A stretch of 64,000 nucleotides of DNA, taken from positions 92,023 to 156,022 of the forward strand of contig NZ_PYBW01000011.1 of assembly GCF_003205575.1 (NCBI RefSeq), given 5' to 3'. Origin of the DNA: Streptomyces tateyamensis. GTDB lineage: Bacteria > Actinomycetota > Actinomycetes > Streptomycetales > Streptomycetaceae. Each line of letters starts with the position of its first letter. The first letter of the stretch is position 1. This document shows positions 49,984 through 58,556 of the stretch, in pieces. The position numbers and the translations under genes are program-made. The notes under the pieces were generated by a model. That model did not search any database, had not been told where the DNA came from, and saw only the letters and a program-made list of their open reading frames with translations.

Positions 49984-51774
49984 GTGCTCGAGTTCAGCCT
50001 TCCGGCCCTTTACCAGGTTCCGAGCGGGGGCAACCTCTCCGACCTGGTGCACCAGAACGCCGAGCGACGCCCCGACGCCGCGGTCGTGGCCCGCAAACTG
50101 GGCGGGGACTGGCAGGACCTGACCGCGCGTGAGTTCCTCGCCGAGGTGCACCAGGCCGCCAAGGGCCTGATCGCGGTCGGCGTGCGCCCGGGCGACCGGG
50201 TCGCCGTGATGTCCCGCACCCGCTACGAGTGGACCCTGCTGGACTTCGCGATCTGGTGCGCCGGCGCGATCACCGTGCCGGTCTACGAGAGTTCCTCGGC
50301 CGAGCAGGTGCAGTGGATCCTCGGCGACTCCGGCGCGGTCGCGGTGGTCACCGAGACCGACGGCCACGCCGCCGTGGTCGAGTCGGTGCGCGAGCGGCTG
50401 CCCGAGCTGGCCCACAGCTGGCAGATCGAGCGCGGCGCGCTGGCCGAGCTGGCCAGGCTGGGCAGCGGCGTCAGCGACGCCACCGTGACCGAGCGCCGCT
50501 CGGTGCCCACCGAGGACTCGATCGCCACCATCGTCTACACCTCGGGCACCACCGGCCGCCCGAAGGGCTGCCAGCTGACCCACGGCAACTTCCTGGCCGA
50601 GCTGGGCAACGTGACGGCCCGGATGCCGGAGCTGTTCGTCGCCGGCCGGAGCTCGGTGCTGCTCTTCCTGCCGCTGGCCCACGTGCTGGGCCGGATCGCC
50701 GAGATCGCCGCCGCGATCTCCGGCACCAAGATCGGCCACGTCTCCGACATCAAGGACGTCACCGCCGAGCTGGCCTCGTTCCGCCCGACCCTGATCCTGG
50801 GCGTGCCCAGAGTCTTCGAGAAGGTGTACAACACCGCGCGGGCCAAGGCGCAGACGGCCGGCAAGGGCAAGATCTTCGACCGGGCCGCCGACACCGCGAT
50901 CGCCTACAGCCGCGCGCTCGACCTCGGCGGCGCGGGCCTGGGGCTGAAGCTGCGGCACACGCTCTTCGACCGGCTGGTCTACCGCAAGCTGCGCGCCGCC
51001 CTGGGCGGCCGGGCCACCCACGCGATCTCCGGTGGCGCCCCGCTGGGCGAGCGGCTGGGCCACTTCTACCGCGGCATCGGCTTCACCGTGCTGGAGGGCT
51101 ACGGCCTGACCGAGACCTGTGCGGCCACCGCCTTCAACCCGCACGACCGGCCGAAGATCGGCACCGTCGGCCAGCCGCTGCCGGGTTCCGCGGTGCGGAT
51201 CGCCGAGGACGGCGAGGTGCTGCTCCAGGGCCCGCAGGTGTTCACCGGCTACTGGAACAACCCGACCGCCACCGCCGAGGCGCTGCGCGAGGGCTGGTTC
51301 GCCACCGGTGACCTGGGCGCCCTGGACCAGGACGGCTACCTGACCATCACCGGCCGCAAGAAGGAGATCATCGTCACGGCCGGCGGCAAGAACGTCGCGC
51401 CCGCGGTGATCGAGGACCGGATCCGGGCCCACCCGCTGATCGGCGAGGTGATGGTGGTCGGCGACCGCAAGCCGTTCATCGCCTGCCTGGTCACCATCGA
51501 CGAGGAGTTCCTGCCCAAGTGGCTGGAGCTGAACGGGCGTCAGCCCGCCACCCTGGCCGAGCTGACGGGGGACCCGCAGCTGCTGGCCGCCGTCCAGGAG
51601 GCGGTGGACGAGGGCAACAAGGCGGTCTCGCACGCCGAGGCGGTGAAGAAGTTCAAGGTCCTGGACACCGTCTTCTCCGAGGCCAACGGCTACCTGACGC
51701 CCTCCCTCAAGCTCAAGCGCAACGTGGTGCTCAAGGACTACGCGGCGGACGTCGAGGCGCTCTACCAGAAGTAG
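49984..51774 (+). CDS. Long-chain fatty-acid-CoA ligase (AMP-binding)
   Basis: Activates fatty acids through acyl-adenylates. The GTG at 49984 is 5 bp after AGGAG, giving 596 residues; the frame open to 49546 is spurious. Motifs are TIVYTSGTTGRPKGCQLTH (P-loop, core YTSGTTGRPKG), EGYGLTETCA, GYWNNPTATAEAL, ATGDLGALDQDGYLTITGRKKE (core TGDLGALDQDGYLTITGRK) and the C-terminal catalytic Lys in TPSLKLKRNVV. It resembles FadD15-type enzymes of actinobacteria. Chain-length preference is unknown. Confidence 0.95.
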   Translation: MLEFSLPALYQVPSGGNLSDLVHQNAERRPDAAVVARKLGGDWQDLTAREFLAEVHQAAKGLIAVGVRPGDRVAVMSRTRYEWTLLDFAIWCAGAITVPVYESSSAEQVQWILGDSGAVAVVTETDGHAAVVESVRERLPELAHSWQIERGALAELARLGSGVSDATVTERRSVPTEDSIATIVYTSGTTGRPKGCQLTHGNFLAELGNVTARMPELFVAGRSSVLLFLPLAHVLGRIAEIAAAISGTKIGHVSDIKDVTAELASFRPTLILGVPRVFEKVYNTARAKAQTAGKGKIFDRAADTAIAYSRALDLGGAGLGLKLRHTLFDRLVYRKLRAALGGRATHAISGGAPLGERLGHFYRGIGFTVLEGYGLTETCAATAFNPHDRPKIGTVGQPLPGSAVRIAEDGEVLLQGPQVFTGYWNNPTATAEALREGWFATGDLGALDQDGYLTITGRKKEIIVTAGGKNVAPAVIEDRIRAHPLIGEVMVVGDRKPFIACLVTIDEEFLPKWLELNGRQPATLAELTGDPQLLAAVQEAVDEGNKAVSHAEAVKKFKVLDTVFSEANGYLTPSLKLKRNVVLKDYAADVEALYQK

Positions 51775-51842
51775 ACCGCGGAGCCGGCGGGCAACCCCCG
51801 CCGGCCGACCCGGTCACGCCGCCCGGACGCCCGCCGTGCCCC

Positions 51843-52991
51843 TCACGCCGCCCGGTCACCCGTCAGCAGGCCCGTCAGCCGCTCGGCCAGCAGGTCCCAG
51901 CGCCAGGCCTGCTCGACCCAGCGCCGCCCGTTGGCCCCCAGCCGCCGGCGCAGCGCCTCGTCGCCCAGCAGCAGGATCAGCTTCTCGGCCACCGCGCCCG
52001 CCGAGCCGCCCGGCACCACGTACCCGGTCTCGCCCTCCAGCACCGCGTCCGGCGCGCCCCCCGAGTCCCCGGCCAGCACCGGCAGCCCGGTCGCGGAGGC
52101 CTCCAGGTAGACGATGCCCAGCCCCTCCACGTCCAGCCCGCCGCGCCTGGTCCGGCACGGCATGGCGAACACGTCGCCGGCCCCGTGGTGCGCGGCCAGC
52201 TCCGCCCAGGGCACCGGCCCGGTGAAGACCACCGAGCCGGCCACCCCGCGGGCCCGGGCCAGCTTGTGCAACTGCGGCAGGTAGGGCCCGCCGCCGACCA
52301 CCAGCAGCACCGCCTGCGGGTGCGCGCGCAGCACCGCGGGCCACGCCTCGATCAGCGTGTCCTGCCCCTTGCGCGGCACCACCCGGGAGACGCAGACCAC
52401 CACCGGACGGTCCGTCAGCCCGAGCCGCGCGCGTACCTCGGCCCCGCCGGAGCCGGGGTGGAAGGCCTTCTCGTCCACCCCCGGCGGCAGGTGCGCCATC
52501 CGCGCGGCCGGCCCCGGGCCGACGGCGGCGGCGATCCGGGCGCGGGTGTACTCCCCCAGGTAGGTCAGCGTGTCGGTGCCCTCCCCGATCCGGCGCAGCA
52601 GCTGACGGGCCGCCGGCAGCTGGGCCCAGGCCGCCTCGTGGCCGTGCGTCATGCCCAGCAGCCGGCCGGCGCCGGCCCGGCGCAGCTGCGGCGCCATCAG
52701 CCCGAGCGGGGCGGCGGCGCCGAACCAGACCGTGTCGCAGCCCTCGGCCCGCAGGATCTCGGCCGCCCGCCTGGTCACCCGGGGGGTGGGCAGCAGCATC
52801 GTGCTGCGGTCGCGGACCACCGGGAAGGGCTGCTCCGCGTCGAACGCCGCCACCGCTGCACCGTCCCGCCAGGACGAGGCGTACACCACAATCGAACCGG
52901 CCGGCTGGCGGACCGCCATGTTGTGGATGAACTGCTGGATTCCCCCTTGCCGCGGGGGAAAGTCGTTGGTGACGATGAGGGTTTTCGGCAT
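51843..52991 (-). CDS. GT4-family glycosyltransferase (PimB/PimC-like)
   Basis: 382 residues from the ATG at 52991 (MPKTLIVTNDFPPRQGGIQ). GT-B fold: N-terminal acceptor domain with TNDFPPRQGGIQQFI, C-terminal donor domain with CVSRVVPRKGQDTLIEAWP and the EX7E-like segment DVEGLGIVYLEASATGLPV. This pattern matches actinobacterial mannosyltransferases acting on phosphatidylinositol mannosides, but the specificity is inferred from similarity only. It is divergent from the membrane glycosyltransferase-like gene, 166 bp away. Confidence 0.88.
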   Translation of the reverse strand: MPKTLIVTNDFPPRQGGIQQFIHNMAVRQPAGSIVVYASSWRDGAAVAAFDAEQPFPVVRDRSTMLLPTPRVTRRAAEILRAEGCDTVWFGAAAPLGLMAPQLRRAGAGRLLGMTHGHEAAWAQLPAARQLLRRIGEGTDTLTYLGEYTRARIAAAVGPGPAARMAHLPPGVDEKAFHPGSGGAEVRARLGLTDRPVVVCVSRVVPRKGQDTLIEAWPAVLRAHPQAVLLVVGGGPYLPQLHKLARARGVAGSVVFTGPVPWAELAAHHGAGDVFAMPCRTRRGGLDVEGLGIVYLEASATGLPVLAGDSGGAPDAVLEGETGYVVPGGSAGAVAEKLILLLGDEALRRRLGANGRRWVEQAWRWDLLAERLTGLLTGDRAA

Positions 52992-53157
52992 ACTGGCCAC
53001 GGCTCGCTCGGTCGGGGGGTGCGCGGTACACCGCTCGCTGATCCGTACCATAGGTCACCATGCCGACGCGGCGGGAACGGAGCGCAAGCCCGGAACCGTT
53101 GGTCCGCTGGGATCAGTCCTGGTCGGTGGAGTGTCGGCGAAGAGCGAGGGAGCGGTG

Positions 53158-54528
53158 GTGTTGGCGCAGGACGGCCAGGCCGGTCAGACCGGCAGCGGTG
53201 GGGTCGCCGTCGCCGTACCCCCCTCCCTGGGTGCCACCGCGGTCTCCGCGGCCGCCCCGGGCCGCGGCGCGCTGTGGGGGCTGGGAGCCGGCTGGTTCAC
53301 CACCCGCACCCTGCTGCTGCTCATCGTGCTCGGCGTGCTCAAGGTCACCAGCCTGGACGTGACCACCGACGTCTCGGTGATCTACCACGGCTGGTACGAG
53401 GTGCTGCAGACCGGCACCTTCCCGATGGACGACGTGACCTGGCAGTACCCGCCCGGCGCCGCACTGGTGATGCTGCTGCCCGGGCTGCTGCCCTGGTCCT
53501 ACCTGATCTCCTTCTACGTGCTCTGCGCCGTCTTCGACGCCCTGGCGATCGGCATGCTGGTCCGCAGCGGCATGCGCAAGGGCCGCAGCTTCCTGGGCGC
53601 CTGGGTCTGGGTGGCCGGGGTCCCGCTGCTCGGGCCGACGGTCTACTGCCGCTACGACATCATGGTCACCGCGATCGCGGTGGCCGGACTGCTGGTGCTG
53701 CTGCGCCGGCCGGTGCTGGGCGGGTTGCTGCTCGGCTTCGGCGGGCTGATCAAGATCTGGCCGCTGCTGGCGCTGGCCGGCACCCCGCGCGGGCGGCGCA
53801 CCCGGCGCTCCTGGACGGCGGCGCTGGCCGCGCTGAGCGGGCTGGCCTTCCTGCTGGCGGCCGGCATGAACGGTGCCTTCCAGTTCCTCACCTTCCAGGC
53901 CGACCGCGGCATCGAGGTCGAGTCGGTGGGCGCGCTGCCGCTGCACTTCGCCCGGCTGTTCGGCGGCTGGCACGGGCTGGTCTCGATGAACTACGGCTCG
54001 GTCGAGCTGCTCGGGCCCTGGGTCACGGTGATCTCCAAGGTCTCGATGGCGGCCACCCTGGCGGGCTTCGCCTGGCTGCTCTACTGGCGGCTGCGGGCCC
54101 GGCGCTGGCAGCCGTCCACCACGTACGACGCGGCGCTGGCCACCCTGCTGGTCTTCACCGTGACCAGCCGGGTGATCAGCCCGCAGTACCTGGTCTGGGT
54201 GGTCGGGCTGGCCGCGGTCTGCCTGACGGTGCGGGGCACCAGCCAGCGGCCGGTCGCGGTGATGGTCCTGGTGGCCACGCTGCTGACCACGCTGGAGTTC
54301 CCGATGGCCTTCGGCCAGGTGGTGAACAGTCAGCCCTGGGGCGTCACCGTGCTGGCCCTGCGCAACCTGCTGCTGGTGGCGGCCACCCTGCTCTCCTGCC
54401 GCCGGCTCTGGCTCTCCACCCGCGGCGACCAGACCGCCACCCTGGTGCTTCCCCCCGCCGAGCAGCCTGAGCGCGGCTACCCGGTCCGCCCGGGCATCGC
54501 CTACGAGCAGAGCCTGCTGGACGACTGA
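53158..54528 (+). CDS. GT87/DUF2029-type polytopic membrane protein
   Basis: 456 residues with about ten membrane helices. After the first helix the loop VTTDVSVIYHGWYEVLQTGTFPMDD (core SVIYHGWYEVLQTG) and QYPPGAAL resemble the polyprenyl-phosphomannose-dependent GT87/GT-C enzymes of actinobacteria. CRYDIMVTAIAVAGL and LIKIWPLLAL are further family-type segments. I chose the GTG at 53158 after GAGGGAG; GTG 53155 and TTG 53161 are equally possible. It probably mannosylates an envelope glycolipid, working near the adjacent GT4 enzyme (inference). Confidence 0.82.
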   Translation: MLAQDGQAGQTGSGGVAVAVPPSLGATAVSAAAPGRGALWGLGAGWFTTRTLLLLIVLGVLKVTSLDVTTDVSVIYHGWYEVLQTGTFPMDDVTWQYPPGAALVMLLPGLLPWSYLISFYVLCAVFDALAIGMLVRSGMRKGRSFLGAWVWVAGVPLLGPTVYCRYDIMVTAIAVAGLLVLLRRPVLGGLLLGFGGLIKIWPLLALAGTPRGRRTRRSWTAALAALSGLAFLLAAGMNGAFQFLTFQADRGIEVESVGALPLHFARLFGGWHGLVSMNYGSVELLGPWVTVISKVSMAATLAGFAWLLYWRLRARRWQPSTTYDAALATLLVFTVTSRVISPQYLVWVVGLAAVCLTVRGTSQRPVAVMVLVATLLTTLEFPMAFGQVVNSQPWGVTVLALRNLLLVAATLLSCRRLWLSTRGDQTATLVLPPAEQPERGYPVRPGIAYEQSLLDD

Positions 54529-54530
54529 GT

Positions 54531-54545
54531 CCGCGGGGCCCGCGG
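54531..54545. terminator. Short palindrome between convergent genes
   Basis: CCGCGGG-G-CCCGCGG fills the 17-bp gap between the GT87-type gene and the zinc peptidase gene. With a one-base centre it can only form a short stem, so its role as a bidirectional terminator is tentative. Confidence 0.45.
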
Positions 54546-55754
54546 TCAGGCCTGCGGGGCCAGTTGGCGCTCGGTCCAGGCCTGCCAGCGCTGGGTGAAC
54601 TCGGCCAGTCCGTAGCCCAGTCCGGCCCGCAGTTGGGCGTCCAGCTGGGCGTCCCGGCCGGCCCCGGGGCCGGCCGCGCCGATGCCCCGGTACAGGGCCA
54701 CCAGGGCGGGGCGCCCGTGCTGCTGGGCGATCAGGTCGCAGGCCAGCCACGCCTGCTCGTACGCCTGCGCGATCCCCTGGGACCCGGCCGCGAAGTCGGC
54801 GTCGGCCGGCAGCGCGCCCGGGATCCGGCCGGCCGCCACGTCCCGGGTGAGCTCCGGGGCGATCTGCCGGGCGGTGCGCCCGGTGTCGAGGTAGCCGGTC
54901 CAGTCCGCCACCCCCTCGGAGAGCCAGAGCGGGGTCCACGGGTGGGTGTCCGCCCGGGTCGCCACGTGGGTGCACTCGTGCGTCACCACCACCTGCCGCC
55001 CGACCGCGCTGAGCTGCCGGAACGCCTCGGGGTTCAGCATCACCCGGTCCGCCGCGGTGCGCACCGGCGCCCCGGCGGCGGCGCTGGTCACCGCGGCTAT
55101 CCCCTGGTAGCCGCCCGGGTCGACCCCGAGCAGCCGGGCGAACTGCTCCTCGGTGGAAGGCAGTTGCAGCACCAGCCGCTGCGGCCACCCGGTCCCCCAG
55201 ACCGCGCTGACCGCTGCCACCGCCTGGTCCGCCGCCCCGGCCACCGTGCTCAGGTCGCCCGGCTCCCCCGGCCCCAGCACCAGGCAGCGCGCCCCGCGCA
55301 CCGGCCGCACCGGCCCCAGGTCCCAGGGGGCGGCCGCCCCGCCCGGCTGGGCGCTCTCCGCGCCCAGCGCCCCGGTGCCGTCCCAGGCCAGGCTCCGCTG
55401 CAGCACCGCCGGGTAGTCGTCGAAGCCGCGCAACCGGTAGTCCAGCTCGGCGCGCACCTCACCGGCCGTCAGCCCGGTCACCCGGTAGCCCAGCTCGGCC
55501 AGGTCCAGCTCGGCCAGCACACCGGTCCGCAGCGCCTGGGCGTGCGCCGCCAGCAGCGCGGCCGCCCGGTCCTGGGCGGCCGGTGCGGCAGAGCGCGGCG
55601 CGGGCGGGGCCAGGCGGGGCAGCGAGAGCTGGGCCGCCCCGCCGGCCACCAGCAGCAGTACCGCCCGCCGGGACAGCCCGCCGCGCCTGGCGGCCGGCGC
55701 GGCCGGCGCCGGCTCGGGGGCGGGTCCGGCGCCGGGGTCGGCGAGCCGCACCAC
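54546..55754 (-). CDS. Predicted secreted or membrane-anchored zinc peptidase (HExxH)
   Basis: About 402 residues. The N-terminus (start at a GTG near 55754 is uncertain) is cytoplasmic and Pro/Ala-rich, then RRAVLLLVAGGAAQLSL forms a signal anchor. VVTHECTHVATRADTH is an HExxH zinc site and TPLWLSEGVADW supplies the downstream Glu of gluzincins. It is a predicted extracytoplasmic metallopeptidase. The gene lies about 20 bp from the end of an NlpC/P60 gene, so both are probably made together. The open frame extending across the NlpC gene is a shadow. Confidence 0.82.
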   Translation of the reverse strand: MVRLADPGAGPAPEPAPAAPAARRGGLSRRAVLLLVAGGAAQLSLPRLAPPAPRSAAPAAQDRAAALLAAHAQALRTGVLAELDLAELGYRVTGLTAGEVRAELDYRLRGFDDYPAVLQRSLAWDGTGALGAESAQPGGAAAPWDLGPVRPVRGARCLVLGPGEPGDLSTVAGAADQAVAAVSAVWGTGWPQRLVLQLPSTEEQFARLLGVDPGGYQGIAAVTSAAAGAPVRTAADRVMLNPEAFRQLSAVGRQVVVTHECTHVATRADTHPWTPLWLSEGVADWTGYLDTGRTARQIAPELTRDVAAGRIPGALPADADFAAGSQGIAQAYEQAWLACDLIAQQHGRPALVALYRGIGAAGPGAGRDAQLDAQLRAGLGYGLAEFTQRWQAWTERQLAPQA

Positions 55755-55774
55755 CGGGAGGGACTGCTCGACGC

Positions 55775-56845
55775 TCAGGGCCGGACCACCGCCGCCACCG
55801 GCATCGCCGACACACTCTCGAAGCGCACCCGGGCACCGGGGTGCGGCGCGTGCACCACCGTCCCGCCGCCGGCGTACATCCCGACGTGGTGCATGTCGTT
55901 GAAGAAGATCACCAGGTCTCCCGGTCGCGCCTCGGACAGGCTCACCCGCTGCCCCCCGAAGGCCTGCTCCTGCGAGGTGCGCGGCAGGGTCACTCCGGCC
56001 TGCCGCCAGCTCCAGTACATCAGACCCGAACAGTCGAAGGTGCTCGGACCGGTCGCCCCGTACACGTACGGCGAACCGATCCGGCTCAGCGCGGCGGCCA
56101 GCGCCACCGCGGCCCGGTCGGAGGAGGCGGGCTGGGTGCCCAGGTCGATCCGGTCGGTGCCGCGGGTGGCCCGCTGCTCGGCCTCCTCGGCGTCCTGCGC
56201 GACCAGCTGGGCGCGCTCGGCCGCGGTCAGCCCGTTGAGCAGCTCCTGGGCGCTCTTCAGCTTGGCCTGCACCTGCTGCTTGCTCTGCGCCAGCGCGGCC
56301 CGCACCGCCTCCAGCTCGGCGAGCTTGCCGGTGGCCTCGGTGCGCCGCTGGTCGAGCCTGCGCTGCTGCTCGCGCACCTCGCGCAGCGTGTCGGCCCGGC
56401 GCCGCCCGTCCTGGGCCAGGTTGCGGGCCCGGGCCAGGTAGCCGTCCGGGTCGGAGGAGAGCATCAGCTGCACCCCGGGGCCCATCCCGCCGGCCCGGTA
56501 CTGCGCGGCGGCCACCTCGGCCAGGTCGGAGCGCATGGTGTTGAGGGTGTTCTGGGCCACCGCCACCTGCTGCTGCAGGCTGGTGGCCTCGCCCTGCAGG
56601 CGGGCGGCCTCCTGCTCGGCCGCGGTGGACCGCTGCGAGGCCTGCTCGGCCTCGCCGTAGAGCTGGTCCACCTGGGCCTGGACGTCGTTCTTGTCGGGGC
56701 GCGGTGCGGCCTGCGCACCGGGCCCGGCCGTTATGGCCAGCGCGGTGGTCGCGGCGGCGGTGACCGCCAGCACTCGCACGAGCCGGCGGGCGGCCCCCTG
56801 CTGCGGAGAACGGCCCGGGGAAACCGGGCGCTGCGGCATCGCCAT
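55775..56845 (-). CDS. Secreted NlpC/P60 peptidoglycan hydrolase (paralogue 1)
   Basis: About 356 residues from the ATG at 56845. An Arg-rich signal peptide (ARRLVRVLAVTAAATTALAI) is followed by a long coiled coil (about 45-215, Gln/Ala/Leu-rich) and a C-terminal NlpC/P60 domain. The catalytic Cys is in TFDCSGLMYWSW, His in DMHHVGMYAGGG, and third residue in VVHAPHPGARV. It is a predicted D-Glu-DAP endopeptidase. It has a good promoter (56887-56916) but no riboswitch. Confidence 0.93.
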   Translation of the reverse strand: MAMPQRPVSPGRSPQQGAARRLVRVLAVTAAATTALAITAGPGAQAAPRPDKNDVQAQVDQLYGEAEQASQRSTAAEQEAARLQGEATSLQQQVAVAQNTLNTMRSDLAEVAAAQYRAGGMGPGVQLMLSSDPDGYLARARNLAQDGRRRADTLREVREQQRRLDQRRTEATGKLAELEAVRAALAQSKQQVQAKLKSAQELLNGLTAAERAQLVAQDAEEAEQRATRGTDRIDLGTQPASSDRAAVALAAALSRIGSPYVYGATGPSTFDCSGLMYWSWRQAGVTLPRTSQEQAFGGQRVSLSEARPGDLVIFFNDMHHVGMYAGGGTVVHAPHPGARVRFESVSAMPVAAVVRP

Positions 56846-56886
56846 CGCCTGACGACTCCAATCGTCCAACTGAGGTCCGAGCGCAG

Positions 56887-56916
56887 ACGTTAGCGAGTCA
56901 GGACGGACGAGTCCAA
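56887..56916 (-). promoter_or_regulatory. Promoter of NlpC/P60 paralogue 1
   Basis: On the minus strand TTGGAC (56911-56916), an 18-bp spacer, and TAACGT (56887-56892). Both hexamers and the spacing match the vegetative sigma (HrdB-type) consensus. Transcription would start about 34-36 bp before the chosen ATG. Confidence 0.7.
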
Positions 56917-56965
56917 ACCCTCACCGATACGAATATTTGATCCTCAATCGGACACGGATCCGAAA

Positions 56966-56997
56966 AAGGCCCGGCTCCCTGGTGGGAGCCGGGCCTT
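56966..56997 (-). terminator. Intrinsic terminator after NlpC/P60 paralogue 2
   Basis: A 14-bp stem (AAGGCCCGGCTCCC and its complement) with loop TGGT, followed on the minus strand by a run of T. This is the most classical rho-independent terminator in the window. Confidence 0.92.
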
Positions 56998-57010
56998 CGC
57001 TGGCCGTTCG

Positions 57011-58096
57011 TCAGGGGCGCACGATGGCGGCGATCGGCATCACGGTGGCCGACTCGTAGTGGACCACGGCGCCGGTGTGCGGGGCGTGCAGGATCTGCCC
57101 GCCGCCCACGTACAGACCGACGTGGTGCAGGTCGTTGAAGTACAGGATCAGGTCACCCGGCTGCGCGTTGGCGATGTTGGTGCCGACGTTGGTACCGGCC
57201 GAGGCCTGCTCCTGGGAGGTGCGCGGCAGCGAGACGCCGGCCTGCGCGTACGCCCACTGGGTCAGCCCCGAGCAGTCGAAGGCGGACGGACCGGCGGCAC
57301 CGTAGACGTACGGCGAGCCGAGCTTGCTGACGGCGGCGGCGATCGCGGCCTGCGCATGCGAGCCGGCCGCGGCCGGCACGGCCGACAGGGCAGGGCGGCT
57401 GGTGTCCCGGGAGGCCGCGGGCGGGCTCGCGACCTTGGCGGCGGCGGCCTGCGCATCGGCGGCGGCCTTGGCCTCCTGCGCGGCGATCGCCTGCTTCTGC
57501 TGCTCGGTCAGCGAGTTGAGCAGGTCCTGGGCCTTCTTCAGCTTGGCCTGGACGTCGTCCTTGGCGCCCTTGAGCTGCTGGGTGGTGGCGTCCAGTTCGG
57601 CGAGCTTGCCCTGCGCCTCGGCCTTGTCCTGGTCCAGCTTGCGCTGCTCGCCCTGGAGCTGCTTCAGCGTCGAGGTCTGCGAGCTGCTCAGCTCGTTGAG
57701 CGAGCCGGCCTGGTTGAGGAAGGTGTCCGGGTGCGAGTTGAGCATCAACTGCACGGTCGGCGAGATCCCGCCGGAGGCGTACTGGTCGGCGGCGGCGGCC
57801 GCCAGGCCGTACTGCAGGTTGGTCACCTGGTCCTGCTGCCGGGCCACCTGGTCCTGCAGGTCGCCGACCTGCTTCTGCAGCGTCTGCTGCTTGGCCTGAG
57901 CGCCCTCGTAGGCCTGACTGGCGGCCTCGGCCTGGTTGTTCAGGTCGTCGACCTGGGTCTTGACCTGGTCGATGGTGGGAGTCGGGTCGGCGTGCGCCGC
58001 GCCCTGGCTGGAGAGGGCGACTGCGGTGGCGGCTGCGGCGGTCAGGATCGACGCGCGTGTTCGGCCGACGGGCTTGGGACGACGATGGGACGCCAC
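57011..58096 (-). CDS. Secreted NlpC/P60 peptidoglycan hydrolase (paralogue 2)
   Basis: 361 residues from the GTG at 58096 with an AAGAAGGA site. Signal peptide ASILTAAAATAVALSSQGAAHA, then a coiled coil (about 40-215) and a C-terminal NlpC/P60 domain. The catalytic Cys is in AFDCSGLTQWAYAQAG, His in LHHVGLYVGGG, third residue in ILHAPHTGAVV. Translation is governed by a ydaO-type riboswitch in its leader (58111-58303), so c-di-AMP should control it. A good promoter lies further upstream. Confidence 0.95.
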   Translation of the reverse strand: MASHRRPKPVGRTRASILTAAAATAVALSSQGAAHADPTPTIDQVKTQVDDLNNQAEAASQAYEGAQAKQQTLQKQVGDLQDQVARQQDQVTNLQYGLAAAAADQYASGGISPTVQLMLNSHPDTFLNQAGSLNELSSSQTSTLKQLQGEQRKLDQDKAEAQGKLAELDATTQQLKGAKDDVQAKLKKAQDLLNSLTEQQKQAIAAQEAKAAADAQAAAAKVASPPAASRDTSRPALSAVPAAAGSHAQAAIAAAVSKLGSPYVYGAAGPSAFDCSGLTQWAYAQAGVSLPRTSQEQASAGTNVGTNIANAQPGDLILYFNDLHHVGLYVGGGQILHAPHTGAVVHYESATVMPIAAIVRP

Positions 58097-58110
58097 GAAT
58101 CCTTCTTCCT

Positions 58111-58303
58111 ACGACCGCCTACCGGGTGAGCTGACGGGTTCGGGCTGGAAGTTGCCCTACGGCGCCTCACCGGCCTTGCGGCCGGCCTGGCGCCGATTCA
58201 CCCCGGAGGAACGTGTGGTTCCCCGGCTCCGGTCCACGGCTGCCCCCGCAGGGACTCCCCGTCGGGCAGTCAACTGCCCGTGCCGCTTTCCGGACTCGGC
58301 GGT
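58111..58303 (-). ncRNA. ydaO/yuaA (c-di-AMP) riboswitch
   Basis: On the minus strand the conserved blocks follow the Streptomyces ydaO pattern: CCGCCGAGTCCGG (58290-58302), CCGGGGAACCAC, GGGGTGAATCGG (about 58195-58206), and GAACCCGTCAGCTCACC (58126-58142), ending in GGTAGGCGGTCGT just before the paralogue 2 start. In S. coelicolor the same class controls rpfA and NlpC-type genes, c-di-AMP turning them off. It covers most of the 460-bp gap between paralogues 2 and 3. Confidence 0.93.
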
Positions 58304-58357
58304 AACCCCCGCTGCCACCCGGTCGGGTGGACGCCAAGACGGTGGGTCCGGGTGATG

Positions 58358-58387
58358 ACAGTAGTAACAGGTCCGTGATCTGTTCAA
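58358..58387 (-). promoter_or_regulatory. Promoter of the riboswitch-controlled NlpC/P60 gene
   Basis: On the minus strand TTGAAC (58382-58387), 18-bp spacer, and TACTGT (58358-58363). Both boxes fit the main sigma factor. Transcription would start near 58350 and cover the whole ydaO element. Confidence 0.75.
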
Positions 58388-58511
58388 ATCTTTGTCGGAA
58401 GAAACGCCCAACTTTGACTGTGGGTGATATGCGCGTCACCGGGCGCTGATCACGGACACTCGAAAAGGTGTCCCGGATCACAGAGTTGAACGTGACGGGC
58501 CTTCAAGCCGC

Positions 58512-58546
58512 GGCCCCGACCGCCGAGTGGACGGCGGGTCAGGGCC
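58512..58546 (-). terminator. Hairpin after NlpC/P60 paralogue 3
   Basis: An imperfect GC-rich stem (outer GGCCC/GGGCC, one mismatch, then GACC/GGTC) 11 bp after the paralogue 3 stop. It probably ends that transcript before the paralogue 2 promoter. Confidence 0.6.
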
Positions 58547-58556
58547 GGGCAGGGCG

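Noticed and set aside
54546..56861. Apparent 771-residue fused NlpC-peptidase frame
   Set aside because: The 5' part is an out-of-frame shadow of the NlpC gene; the peptidase frame begins after the NlpC stop.
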